This document shows, one piece after another, positions 1 through 9,292 of a stretch of DNA of 64,000 nucleotides; within the stretch, counting starts at the first letter, position 1; each line of letters starts with the position of its first letter. Origin of the DNA: Ilex aquifolium (taxonomy: Eukaryota > Streptophyta > Magnoliopsida > Aquifoliales > Aquifoliaceae); contig OX637392.1 in the NCBI GenBank assembly GCA_951799425.1, forward strand, positions 55,504,093 to 55,568,092. Reading direction: 5' to 3'. The translations under genes were made by a program, and so were the position numbers. The notes under the pieces were generated by a model. It saw only the letters and a program-made list of their open reading frames with translations, was not told the DNA's origin and searched no databases.

Positions 1-1966
1 TTACGAGCTTTTCAAGCAAGTAAAAATCAACATCCCACTTCTGGATGCAATCCAACAGGTTCCAGCTTATGCCAAGTTTCTAAAAGACTTGTGCACAGTC
101 AAAAGAAGCCAAAATGTTCAAAAAAGAGCCTTCCTCACAGAGCAAGCCAGTGCCCTACTTCAACACAAAATCCCTCCAAAGTGCGAAGATCCAGGGTGCC
201 CCACTGTGTCATGTGTCATTGGAAATTTCAAAATTGAGCAAGCATTGTTAGACCTTGGAGCTAGTGTCAACTTACTTCCTTTCTCTGTCTACCAGCAGTT
301 GGGTTTAGGTGAACTGAAACCCACTTGCACCACACTCCAATTGGCAGATAGATCTGTAAAAATTCCTAGGGGTATTGTTGAAGATGTACTTGTCCAAGTG
401 GATAATTTTGTCTTCCCTGTAGACTTCATTGTTCTAGATACTCATCCAGAAGTTCATTCAGAAACTCCAATTCCTGTCATTCTTGGTCGACCTTTTCTAG
501 CAACCTCCAATGCACTAATCAATTGCAGGAATGGTATTATGAAATTGACTTTTGGGGATATGACTCTCGAAATGAACGTCTTTGACATTGCAAAACACCC
601 AAGAGAGTACGAGGAGGTAGGAGAAATAAATTCCATTGAGTCATTGATACAAGCACATCTGAATGACTCATTCTGTGAGGATCTTAGTGAATCAACTTTG
701 TCAAAATCTGACTCATCTGACTCTCTGGAACAAAACTCCATTGAGTGCCCTACCTTCAATGTGGGGACATGGGCTCCTAAATTTGAAGAAATTTCATCAA
801 GTGGTACCAAACCACTATCTTCAAGTGACAGGCCACCAAAGCCTGAACTGAAACCGCTCCCATCTGATCTCAAGTATGCATTTTTAGGTGAGGATAAATC
901 TTACCCAGTGGTAATTTCTTCAAAAATCACAGACTTGCAAGAAGCTCAATTAATTGAAGTTCTTAAAAGTCACAAAAGCACCATTGGGTGGACCATCGCT
1001 GATTTGAAAGGTATTAGCCCGTTAATTTGTAATCATGCCATATACCTTGAAGAGGACTCAAAACCCTCTCGTCAAATGCAGCGACGATTGAATCCTCACA
1101 TGAAAGAGGTTGTGAGACTGGAAGTGCTCAAACTCCTGGATGCAGGGATAATTTTTCCTATCTCCGATAGCAAATGGGTTAGTCCAACCCAAGTTGTACC
1201 AAAGAAATCTGGAGTCACAGTAGTCAAAAATGATGCAAATGAACTCGTGCCAACACGAGTCGTCACAGGATGGCGAATGTGCATTGACTATTGAAAACTC
1301 AATCTGGTGACTAGAAAAGACCATTTTCCTCTTCCCTTCCTTGACCAAGTCCTCGAGAGAATAGCAGGCCCTGAATTTTACTGTTTCCTGGATGGGTATT
1401 CCGGATACAATCAAATTGAGATAGCTCTGAATGACCAAGAAAAGACCACATTCACATGTCCATTTGGCACCTTTGCATTCAAAAGGATGCCATTCGGACT
1501 TTGTAACGCTCCTGCAACATTTCAAAGATGTATGCTGAGCTTGTTCAGTGACATGGTCGAAAAATTTTTGGAAATCTTCATGGATGATTTCTCGGTATAT
1601 GGTGACTCATTTGATTTGTGTCTAGCTAACCTAGAAAAAGTTTTGATGAGATGCAAAGAGGCAAATCTGGTGCTTAACTGGGAGAAATGTCATTTCATGG
1701 TGAATCAAGGCATTGTCTTGGGTCACATTGTGTCGTCTGAAGGCATGAAAGTTGATAAAGCAAAAATTGATTTGATAAGAAATCTTCCTGCTCCTAGGGT
1801 TGTAAAGGATGTTCGATCATTCTTAGGTCATGCAGGATTCTACAGAAGGTTCATAAAAGACTTCAGCACCATAGCAAAACCTATGTGTCATCTTTTGAGT
1901 CAGGACGTCATTTTCGACTGGAATGAAGTGTGCCAAAAATCATTACTAGTCCCTAGTAATAAATAA
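1..1966 (+). pseudogene. pol: Left-arm pol fragment: protease and reverse transcriptase, broken
   Basis: This is one frame from the window edge to 1939 that then runs through nine foreign codons to a stop at 1964-1966. It encodes the end of gag, the aspartic protease (DLGAS at 251-265) and the reverse transcriptase with its FMDD catalytic motif at 1578-1589. A TGA at 1292-1294 interrupts the RT; the right-arm copy has CGA there, so this is a C-to-T change at a CpG. At 1939 the homology to RT/RNase H stops abruptly and segment X begins. Gag and the 5' LTR would lie outside the window. The copy cannot make full Pol. Confidence in identity is high. Confidence 0.93.
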
Positions 1967-2904
1967 CAGCATAACAAAATCACTTTCGTAGATAACACGA
2001 TTGCATTTAGCATATGCAATAAGCCGTTAAACCCCTAGGTGATTCCTAGTGGACGAGTTTTGTCTCGTGAAGGTTTTCAGTGAAGCTACCTACAAACTCC
2101 ATTTGAAAAAATGTGTATATGCTTTAGCACCATGATAGTTGAGACGCCGAATTTTTTTTTTTTTAGCAAAATAGAACACTTCTCTGTCATTGGTACGTAA
2201 TATATGCAAAAATAAACACTTGTTATATTGGTATTTGAAATTCCCTATGTAGTTAGAATGATCATTCTAGCAACAAGAATTGTTATATAAGAAACACTCC
2301 ATTTTACTACCTTCCATGGATAGCTTCGATTTCACAAACCTCTCGTAGAATGCTCTCAGCAAAAGTTCACTCCGATTATAGTGACTTAAATCTCTCACGG
2401 GGCATGTGATCAGAAGGTGGCCAATCGAAAAATCACATGCACAATTAGGAAGGGAGTGAAGTTTAAGGAAACAAACTAATCATGTTTGGCATAATCTCAT
2501 GAAGGAATATTGATGCAATTTAAAGAAATACTATTTACCATACCCCAATTTTGATTGACAACACACGCATGTAACAGACTTGAGATCAATTAGGGCTTTT
2601 CATAGGTTGTAGCGTGGCCAGAGGTCAGTGGCTAATGAAATGACGTCAATGATTTTCAAAAGCTATCCTTTCATTCTGTAATGTAACACACTTCTTTCTA
2701 GCTTTTCGACATTTTGCCCAGAAATGATTTCTTTTTTTTTTTTTCATTTGTTCCCATTGATTCTCCTTGTCATCGAAAAGTAATCTCCACAGTTTTCCCC
2801 ATTTCTTTGCATTTCTGTGTCATATTGATTTATAAGAATGTGCAAGAAAATTAGATAGCAATGGTGTGTCCAGTATGTTTTCTTGTGGCTTGGTAAATAT
2901 TTGG
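1940..2904 (+). other. Segment X (left copy), non-coding insert replacing RNase H
   Basis: About 965 bp with no sustained reading frame lies exactly between the RT end (…CQK) and the last part of RNase H ([13 protein letters not shown] begins about 2903). Relative to related Pol proteins roughly 100 codons of RNase H are missing, so X replaces sequence and is not a clean insertion. The same segment occurs inverted at 8328-9292. It holds poly-T tracts and a TTGAGACGCCG motif near 2140 that resembles the GAGACGCCAT motif ending the 3' repeats at 5638-7752. X may therefore derive from the retroelement's own 3' untranslated region; this is inference. Confidence 0.7.
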
Positions 2905-4528
2905 TTCTTCTGTTACTGTATTTACTGACCATGCAGCACTGAAATTTTTGCTTACAAAAAAAGATGCCAAACCAAGACTCTTGAGATGGATCCTTTTACT
3001 CCAAGAATTTGACTTAGTCATTAAGGACAAAAAGGGTGTGGAAAATGTGGTGGCAGATCATCTGTCAAGATTAACTTATGAATTTCATGAGGATGGACTG
3101 CCAATCAATGAAAAATTCCCCGATGAACAACTATTCAGGATTGATGAGACCCCATGGTACGCTGATATTGCTAATTTCATTGCTACCGGAACACTTCCTC
3201 CATTTTTCACTCCCATGGACAAAAAGAAGTTTCTGAGGGAGGTCCGCAATTTCTTTTGGGAAGATCCCTACGTATTCAAGTACTGTAAGGATCAGATCAT
3301 AAGACGTTGCATCCCCGCTCAGGAAAGTAGACAGGTAATAACATTTTGTCATTCAGAAGCATGCGGTGGTCATTTTTCATCTCGAAAAACCGCTGCAAAA
3401 ATCTTGCAGTGTGGATTTTACTGGCCCACACTTTTCCAAGATGTCCATGCTTTTTGCGTAACTTGCGATAGATGTCAAAGGTTGGGAAACATTTCAAAAA
3501 GAAACATGATGCCCTTAAACCCAATTTTGGTGATCGAAATTTTTGACTGTTGGGGTATCGATTTTATGGGACCATTTCCCTCCTCCTTTGGCTATCTATA
3601 CATTTTAGTAGCCATAGACTATGTATCCAAATGGGTTGAAGCAATTCCATGCCGAAATAATGATCATCAAACGGTGATCAAGTTTTTAAAAGAAAATATT
3701 TTATCTCGGTTTGGAATTCCAAAATCCATTATAAGTGATGGGGGTGCTCATTTTTGCAATCGTCCCTTCTGGAATTTAATGAAAAAATACTTGATTTTTC
3801 ACAAAATTGTAACCCCTTATCATCCACAGACCAGTGGACAAGCTGAGTTAGCTAATCGGGAGATCAAATTAATTTTGGAAAAAACGGTGAACCCAAATCG
3901 CAAAGATTGGTCATTAAGACTAACTGATGCGCTCTGGGCATACCGAACTGCTTTTAAAACAATTTTGGGCATGTCTCCCTATCGATTAGTCTATGGAAAG
4001 CCATGTCACTTGCCTGTGGAATTGGAACATAGGGCATACTGGGCTATTAAAGCAATGAATTTTGACTTAGACAAGGCTGGACTGTCACGGAAGCTTCAGA
4101 TTAATGAATTGGAGGAATTGAGAAATGAAGCATATGAAAATGCTAAGATTGCAAAAACCAGGATGAAAATTTTTCATGACAAGAACATAGTGCGAAAATC
4201 TTTTGAACCTGATCAAAAGGTTCTACTTTTCAATTCGAGACTTCGCCTATTTCCTGGTAAGTTGAAATCAAGATGGACTGGACCATACATTGTTAAAAAG
4301 GTATTTGAACATGGGGCAGTGGAAGTGGAGAACCCATCAAACGGTAACATTTTTACCGTCAATGGTCAGCGATTAAAACCCTTTGTGGAGAATTTTGTCC
4401 AAAATATGGAGACCATTTTTTTAATGGATCCAGAAAGTATCTCCGGAAATCACTCCGGAGATTACGCTTGCCGACACAAAAAAGGGTCGAGTCAATCAGA
4501 CACCCGACACGATGGACTGCCTTTATAA
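2905..4528 (+). CDS. pol (int): RNase H remnant plus intact retroviral-type integrase
   Basis: The frame is open from the junction with X to a stop at 4526-4528; the first ATG is at 2948. It opens with the end of RNase H ([18 protein letters not shown]). The zinc-binding HHCC domain follows ([10 protein letters not shown] ... CVTCDRCQ, about 3350-3480). The DDE core comes next: first Asp in [10 protein letters not shown], second in [10 protein letters not shown], Glu in [12 protein letters not shown] chromo-less C-terminal GPY-type region with RWTGPY sits near 4270. All catalytic residues are present. The protein would insert element cDNA. Without the RT part in frame it is a fragment, but it shows no stops or frameshifts, so it has been under constraint until recently. 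Confidence 0.9.
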
Positions 4529-4640
4529 GGCCCCCATCGTTTTTTTTTTCTTTTTTCTTTTCCCCACCGCCTTTACTCTTTTCTTTTCTTTTTCTTCTCT
4601 TTTCTTCTTCTTCTCCACTGCATCTGGTCTTCTGTACCAC
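4515..4640 (+). promoter_or_regulatory. TATA-like box and CT-rich leader of accessory module A
   Basis: The sequence TGCCTTTATAAGGCCCCC at about 4517 is followed by over 100 bases of almost pure C/T before the first small ORF. The same order (TGCCTTTATTAGGCC and a CT-rich leader) precedes module B at about 6178. A TATA-like motif with a pyrimidine leader could mark an internal promoter for the accessory ORFs. The match between copies is seen directly; promoter function is inferred. Confidence 0.4.
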
Positions 4641-4661
4641 GATCCAACCCATAACAGTACC

Positions 4662-4808
4662 ATGTCTGCATTTTTCGATGACCCTATCCTCCTTCTCATG
4701 ATCTACATTTGTTTGTATTATTTACTTATGGCTGTTCTTCTTCGGGCCGCACTGATGATCAAGGGTTTTTGTCCCAATGAAAACCCAGACCACCCCAAAG
4801 ATGCTTAA
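4662..4808 (+). CDS. Small one-helix membrane protein of accessory module A (48 aa)
   Basis: The family is not recognised. The ATG at 4662 opens 48 codons: a short acidic start (DDP at residues 6-8), one strongly hydrophobic stretch of about 25 residues containing CLYYLL, a basic step (MIKGF) and a polar tail with NPDHP. The start was chosen because the homologous ORF at 6339-6470 begins at the same place relative to DDP, although a longer frame opens at 4512. The protein would be a single-pass membrane peptide. It lies 134 bp after the integrase stop and upstream of the zinc-finger ORF. Conservation of DDP, CLY, GF and NPD between copies that differ outside the frame supports coding. Function is unknown. 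Confidence 0.5.
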   Translation: MSAFFDDPILLLMIYICLYYLLMAVLLRAALMIKGFCPNENPDHPKDA

Positions 4809-4895
4809 TCTCTGTTTTTTTTGGTATAGGTCATCGGCGATTGAACAGATCTCTACAGTTAACTGCGTATTCAAGCTCTACAAACCGAAAAACTC

Positions 4896-4935
4896 GAAAC
4901 ATTGGGGACAATGTTCAGTCTAGGTTGGGGGGTGA
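4896..4935 (+). promoter_or_regulatory. CATTGGGGACAATG motif and G-rich purine tract
   Basis: GAAACATTGGGGACAATG is followed by a short run ending GGTTGGGGGGTGAGA. I recall this pair as common downstream of pol in Athila-like elements, where purine runs prime plus-strand cDNA. No LTR follows here, so it may be an internal or relic polypurine tract. The conserved motif is seen; priming function is inferred. Confidence 0.4.
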
Positions 4936-5128
4936 GATCTACAGTTTACAGTAGTTGATCTGCGCAGGTTGAACCCGTAAAATTTTCTGTAAATTTTTTT
5001 TGTTTTTATTGTTGTATCTGTTCAGATTATGTACCTTGTATTAATGATAATATCTGTGGGTCAGTTTTGATCGTCTTTGTGACTGGAAGACGTAAAAGAA
5101 CCAGATAGTGGGTTATAAAGTAGCAATC

Positions 5129-5539
5129 ATGGATGTAAATCTTTTTTGGTTTAGTCTAGGAGTCCTACGTACTTTTCCATCTGATGTACATACCATGATC
5201 ATGAGAAAAGCAAGATTAGTAAGGAAGGCTGAAATCAAATAAAAACAAGCGAAACCCCTCTGTGGCCGAAGTAGTTATTCTAAACGTCGTCGTGCTACAC
5301 GACTTGGTGCCTGTAAACAGTGTGGCAGATACTTTCATGAGAAAAGATACAACAAATGTTCTGAACCAATTTCCGGTCGCGTAACCGATCGATTAAACTG
5401 GATAGTGAATGGGCTGAGTAAGGATTACCCTGATACGCCATGCTATTCCGGTACTGTGCTTAACCGATTTATGAGAGAGGAAGTTGGGAGAGTTACTGGT
5501 TGTCCATTTTACACAGATACGGAGGGGGAATCGGATTGA
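5129..5539 (+). pseudogene. Viral NABP-like zinc-finger ORF, copy A, one in-frame stop
   Basis: This is homologous to the ORF at 7011-7436 along its whole length. From the ATG at 5129 the frame holds 136 codons to the TGA at 5537-5539, with no frameshift but one internal TAA at 5240-5242 (codon 38). An arginine-rich stretch (SKRRRATR) is followed by Cys-X2-Cys-X4-His-X6-Cys, all preserved, as is the C-terminal block DRLNWIV and GLSKDYPDTP. A single nonsense change in an otherwise intact frame points to recent inactivation, or to a short 37-residue product. Its resemblance to flexuous-virus cysteine-rich proteins is described at copy B. Confidence 0.65.
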
Positions 5540-6338
5540 CCTCTGTGGAAAAGTGTACTGAGGTTGGGAATGAAAGCTGAAGGTTCGAGTCTGTAAAAAA
5601 TTGTTCTGTACAAACTCTTTTGACTAAAATGAAAACATGGGCAGAGTAAGTAACATCCCGAACTACCAACTAACAGTGTAGGTAGAGATTTGTTCTGAGA
5701 CGCCATGACTTTTGGCTTAAGATTGTTTATTTTGATTCCTTTTAGTATGCATAATGTAGTGTAGAAAAAATTTTAATTTTTGATTCGATGTTCGAACGTT
5801 ACAACACGTTTGAACGTTTTTGCTAAAATCCTTCTACAATAGTGTACAGTTGCTTTTATTTATTAATGTTCTTTTTAATGCATGTCACTTTCTTTTGTTG
5901 TATAGTTTTGTTGTTCCTAGTTTCAGATATCGGTGCATGAGTCAAAGCTCAAGTGCGAGGTGTTCTCTTACCCTACTCATTTTTATTACTATGCACCATT
6001 ATTGCGCCTGCTGCCATTATTGCGCCTGCCGACACTGCCGAAAAAAAAAAAAAAAAAAAAAGGGGGCGGGCCTCCCACTGCCTTTCTTCTTCTTTTTTCT
6101 TTTCTTCTGCCTGTCAGCTTCTGCCGACACTTTCTTATCTTAAAAGGTGAAAAAAAAAAAAAAAAAATCTGAGGAATGCCTTTATTAGGCCTTCCACCTT
6201 TTTCTTTTTCTTCCACCATCACCGGTTTTGGTTCCCCCCTTTCTCTTTCCCTTTTCTTCTTCTCCTTCTTTTTCTTCTCTTCTTCTTCGTCGTCGTTCTT
6301 TCTGTTCTCTGTAAAAACAACTCACCCCCTGTAAATCC

Positions 6339-6470
6339 ATGACCATATACGCCGACGATCCAGTCTTTTGTTTAATAATTTGTCTTATATGTTTGTATTT
6401 GTACCTGGGTGCTCTTTTTGTTCTCACACTTAGGATGAGGGGTTTCCAGAGAAACCCAGATATTCCTTGA
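6339..6470 (+). CDS. Small one-helix membrane protein of accessory module B (43 aa)
   Basis: This is the counterpart of the 48-residue ORF at 4662. The ATG at 6339 opens 43 codons with DDP at residues 6-8, a Cys/Leu-rich hydrophobic helix (residues about 9-31, including CLICLYLYL), a basic LRMRGF junction and a short NPDIP tail. The frame is intact. Shortly downstream (about 6490-6500) a pyrimidine-rich TTGTTTGTAG looks like a splice acceptor, and the same place in copy A has TTTTTTGGTATAG. The pair may therefore be joined to downstream sequence by splicing. The family is not recognised; a membrane-anchored accessory role is inferred only from hydrophobicity. Confidence 0.5.
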   Translation: MTIYADDPVFCLIICLICLYLYLGALFVLTLRMRGFQRNPDIP

Positions 6471-7010
6471 GTTGAGTAATTGTTGTATTTTGTTTGTAGG
6501 TTTCGGCAGATGAACAGATCTGTACCTTACAACCTTATCTCCACTAGCCCACTAGTGCTAGTGTTGTAAGTATTGCTTGTTTGTAATTTCATTTATATAT
6601 ATATTTGAAATTTGATATCTACAGCTTGTGATTCTCATGGCTATTTGTCTTTATAAAATTCCTTGTGAATTTGCTATGCCCTCCAATGACTATGCTGTAA
6701 TTGCTGTTACAGTAAGATCTGATAATTTGCCAAATAATCCCCCTAAATCCTTTGTATTCTGGGTTTATTCCTTCTTCGTTAATTTGTTTGTTTCATCCTA
6801 AATCTTCTTCCTTCCGCTTGTATTTTGATATACTTTCTCTAGTTTCGTATTTGTAATTTTAGTTTTAGATCTAAAAAAAAAAAAAAAAATTTATTTTTAT
6901 TCTGGATTGCGTTTTTTTTTTTTTTTAGTATTTGTACCTGTATTTCATGATCACATCGGATGCAGCTTCAACTGTCTTTGTGACTGGCAGACGTTAAAGA
7001 ACCAGATAGA

Positions 7011-7436
7011 ATGTCTTTAGTCTTAGCAAGCATGGATCCTAAACTTTTTTGGTTTAGTCTAGGAGTTCTACGCATTTTCCCATCTGATGTGCATGCTGTG
7101 ATAATGAGAAAAACAAGGGATGTGAGAAAAATTGAGATCCGAGAGAAACAACAACAACCATTGTGTGGCAGAAGCAATTTTGCTAAACGTCGTCGTTCCA
7201 AACGACTGGGTGCTTGTTACCATTGTGGCAGGATATTTCATATGAAAAAACATAATCAGTGTTCTGAACCAATTTCGGGTCGTGCAACCGATCGATTAAA
7301 CTGGATAGTGTATGGGCTGAGTAAGGATTATCCTGACACACCATCTTATGCCAGTCCGGGACTTACAAGTTATGTGCGACAAGAAGTTGGAAGGGTCACT
7401 GATAATGACATAGATCCAAGCGATGACTCGGATTAG
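7011..7436 (+). CDS. Basic zinc-finger protein resembling flexuous-virus NABP, copy B (141 aa)
   Basis: The open frame has 141 codons; the second Met (residue 8, nt 7032) aligns with the start of copy A and may be the true one. Seen features are an N-terminal SLGVL segment, an arginine-rich patch (KRRRSKR, residues 59-65), then Cys69-X2-Cys72-X4-His77-X6-Cys84, a conserved middle (DRLNWIVYGLSKDYP) and an acidic tail. The order basic patch, LGxC, CGR is what I know from the cysteine-rich nucleic-acid-binding proteins of carlaviruses and vitiviruses, which bind RNA and often counter silencing. It could instead be a retroelement zinc knuckle, but the Cys/His spacing is not the gag CX2CX4HX4C. 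It sits downstream of integrase and a membrane ORF. Homology to the viral family is a hypothesis. Confidence 0.55.
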   Translation: MSLVLASMDPKLFWFSLGVLRIFPSDVHAVIMRKTRDVRKIEIREKQQQPLCGRSNFAKRRRSKRLGACYHCGRIFHMKKHNQCSEPISGRATDRLNWIVYGLSKDYPDTPSYASPGLTSYVRQEVGRVTDNDIDPSDDSD

Positions 7437-7547
7437 ATTTTGACTATAAAGACAAAGCTGTGGAAAAATGTGTTTTGGAATGAAGGTTAAGGGTCTGAAC
7501 TCTTTTGTAAAATAGTTTTGTACAAAGTCTTGTTGTTGAAATAAAAA

Positions 7548-7811
7548 TGTGGGCCGAGTAAGGAACGTCCCGAACTACCAACTAACAGTGTAGGTAGGGA
7601 TTTGATCCTGAGACGCCATAAATTTCCAAGTTCAAGTTGTGCATTTTATCTTCTTTCAATTTTCATAGATAAATGAGTATGTGGGCTGAGTAAGGAATGT
7701 CCTAAAATGCCAACCTGTAGTGTGGGTAGGGATTTTATCCTGAGACGCCATAGTTTTTCAAGTTTAATTGGTGCATCTAGTCTTCTTTCAATTTTCATAG
7801 ATAAATGAGTA
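7548..7811 (+). repeat. Two tandem copies of a 131-bp 3' repeat, with a third at 5636-5706
   Basis: The unit begins TGGGC(C/T)GAGTAAGGAA, carries GTGTAGGTAGGGAT and ends TCCTGAGACGCCAT followed by a T-rich half ending TTCATAGATAAATGAGTATG. It occurs at about 7550-7680 and 7681-7811; the first half also follows copy A at 5638-5706. Each follows a zinc-finger ORF, so it looks like a 3' untranslated repeat. Regulatory function is unknown. Confidence 0.7.
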
Positions 7812-8327
7812 TGTTTATAATTTTGAATTTTATTTCTTCTTCTTTAAAAAAAAAAAAAAAAAACTCACTTCCTTGAAAAATAGTATTTTCTCTATGCTTA
7901 AATGTCAAATGTATATTGCTATTTGTTATTCTTAAGGTACAGAATGACCAGACTCGAAAATAGAATTGGTATATAACCGACATTCCATGAAAAACCTGAC
8001 ATTACCAGTGGAGATGATAAAGAATACCATGGTAAGTTTTGAGCCTTATCATACTTTTGAGAGATAATTAATATTTATTCAAGTAAGGTCTTTCACTCTC
8101 TATTTTTGAATAATCTCATTAAATTTGCTTTGATTGATGCAATTAAGGTAATCTGTTGACATATCCCCAAGAAATCTGTTCATACGACACATACATGTTC
8201 ACATACTTGAGAAAGGATTTTAGGCCATCTTTGATTTGATATTGAGCCTTAGCCATTTTTTCTGCAAAATTATTTCCCTAGTCAGCCATGTTTGAGCCCT
8301 CAATGTATGATTTCTTCTTTGATAAAC
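7812..8327. other. Unassigned non-coding part of the element centre
   Basis: No credible gene is visible. The stretch is A/T-rich with an 18-base poly-A at about 7847 and then ordinary mixed sequence up to the right-arm boundary at 8328. Read on the minus strand it continues directly from segment X and may be 3' untranslated sequence of the right-arm element. I see no LTR end in it. Confidence 0.4.
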
Positions 8328-9292
8328 CCAAATATTTACCAAGCCACAAGAAAACATACTGGACACACCATTGCTATCTAATTTTCTTGCACATTCTTAT
8401 AAATCAATATGACACAGAAATGCAAAGAAATGGGGAAAACTGTGGAGATTACTTTTCGATGACAAGGAGAATCAATGGGAACAAATGAAAAAAAAAAAAA
8501 GAAATCATTTCTGGGCAAAATGTCGAAAAGCTAGAAAGAAGTGTGTTACATTACAGAATGAAAGGATAGCTTTTGAAAATCATTGACGTCATTTCATTAG
8601 CCACTGACCTCTGGCCACGCTACAACCTATGAAAAGCCCTAATTGATCTCAAGTCTGTTACATGCGTGTGTTGTCAATCAAAATTGGGGTATGGTAAATA
8701 GTATTTCTTTAAATTGCATCAATATTCCTTCATGAGATTATGCCAAACATGATTAGTTTGTTTCCTTAAACTTCACTCCCTTCCTAATTGTGCATGTGAT
8801 TTTTCGATTGGCCACCTTCTGATCACATGCCCCGTGAGAGATTTAAGTCACTATAATCGGAGTGAACTTTTGCTGAGAGCATTCTACGAGAGGTTTGTGA
8901 AATCGAAGCTATCCATGGAAGGTAGTAAAATAGAGTGTTTCTTATATAACAATTCTTGTTGCTAGAATGATCATTCTAACTACATAGGGAATTTCAAATA
9001 CCAATATAACAAGTGTTTATTTTTGCATATATTACGTACCAATGACAGAGAAGTGTTCTATTTTGCTAAAAAAAAAAAAATTCGGCGTCTCAACTATCAT
9101 GGTGCTAAAGCATATACACATTTTTTCAAATGGAGTTTGTAGGTAGCTTCACTGAAAACCTTCACGAGACAAAACTCGTCCACTAGGAATCACCTAGGGG
9201 TTTAACGGCTTATTGCATATGCTAAATGCAATCGTGTTATCTACGAAAGTGATTTTGTTATGCTGTTATTTATTACTAGGGACTAGTAATGA
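8328..9292 (-). other. Segment X (right copy)
   Basis: This is the reverse complement of 1940-2904, including the exact junction with the reverse transcriptase (mirror position 9293) and the short-range poly-A/T differences expected of old homopolymers. At its inner end the two copies share AAATATTTGG and then diverge. Left continues into RNase H; right continues into unrelated A/T-rich DNA. Substitutions are few. Confidence 0.8.

Noticed and set aside
8288..8488. 66-codon frame at the inner end of segment X
   Set aside because: The mirrored copy (2744-2932) does not keep the same start, and no conserved domain is visible.
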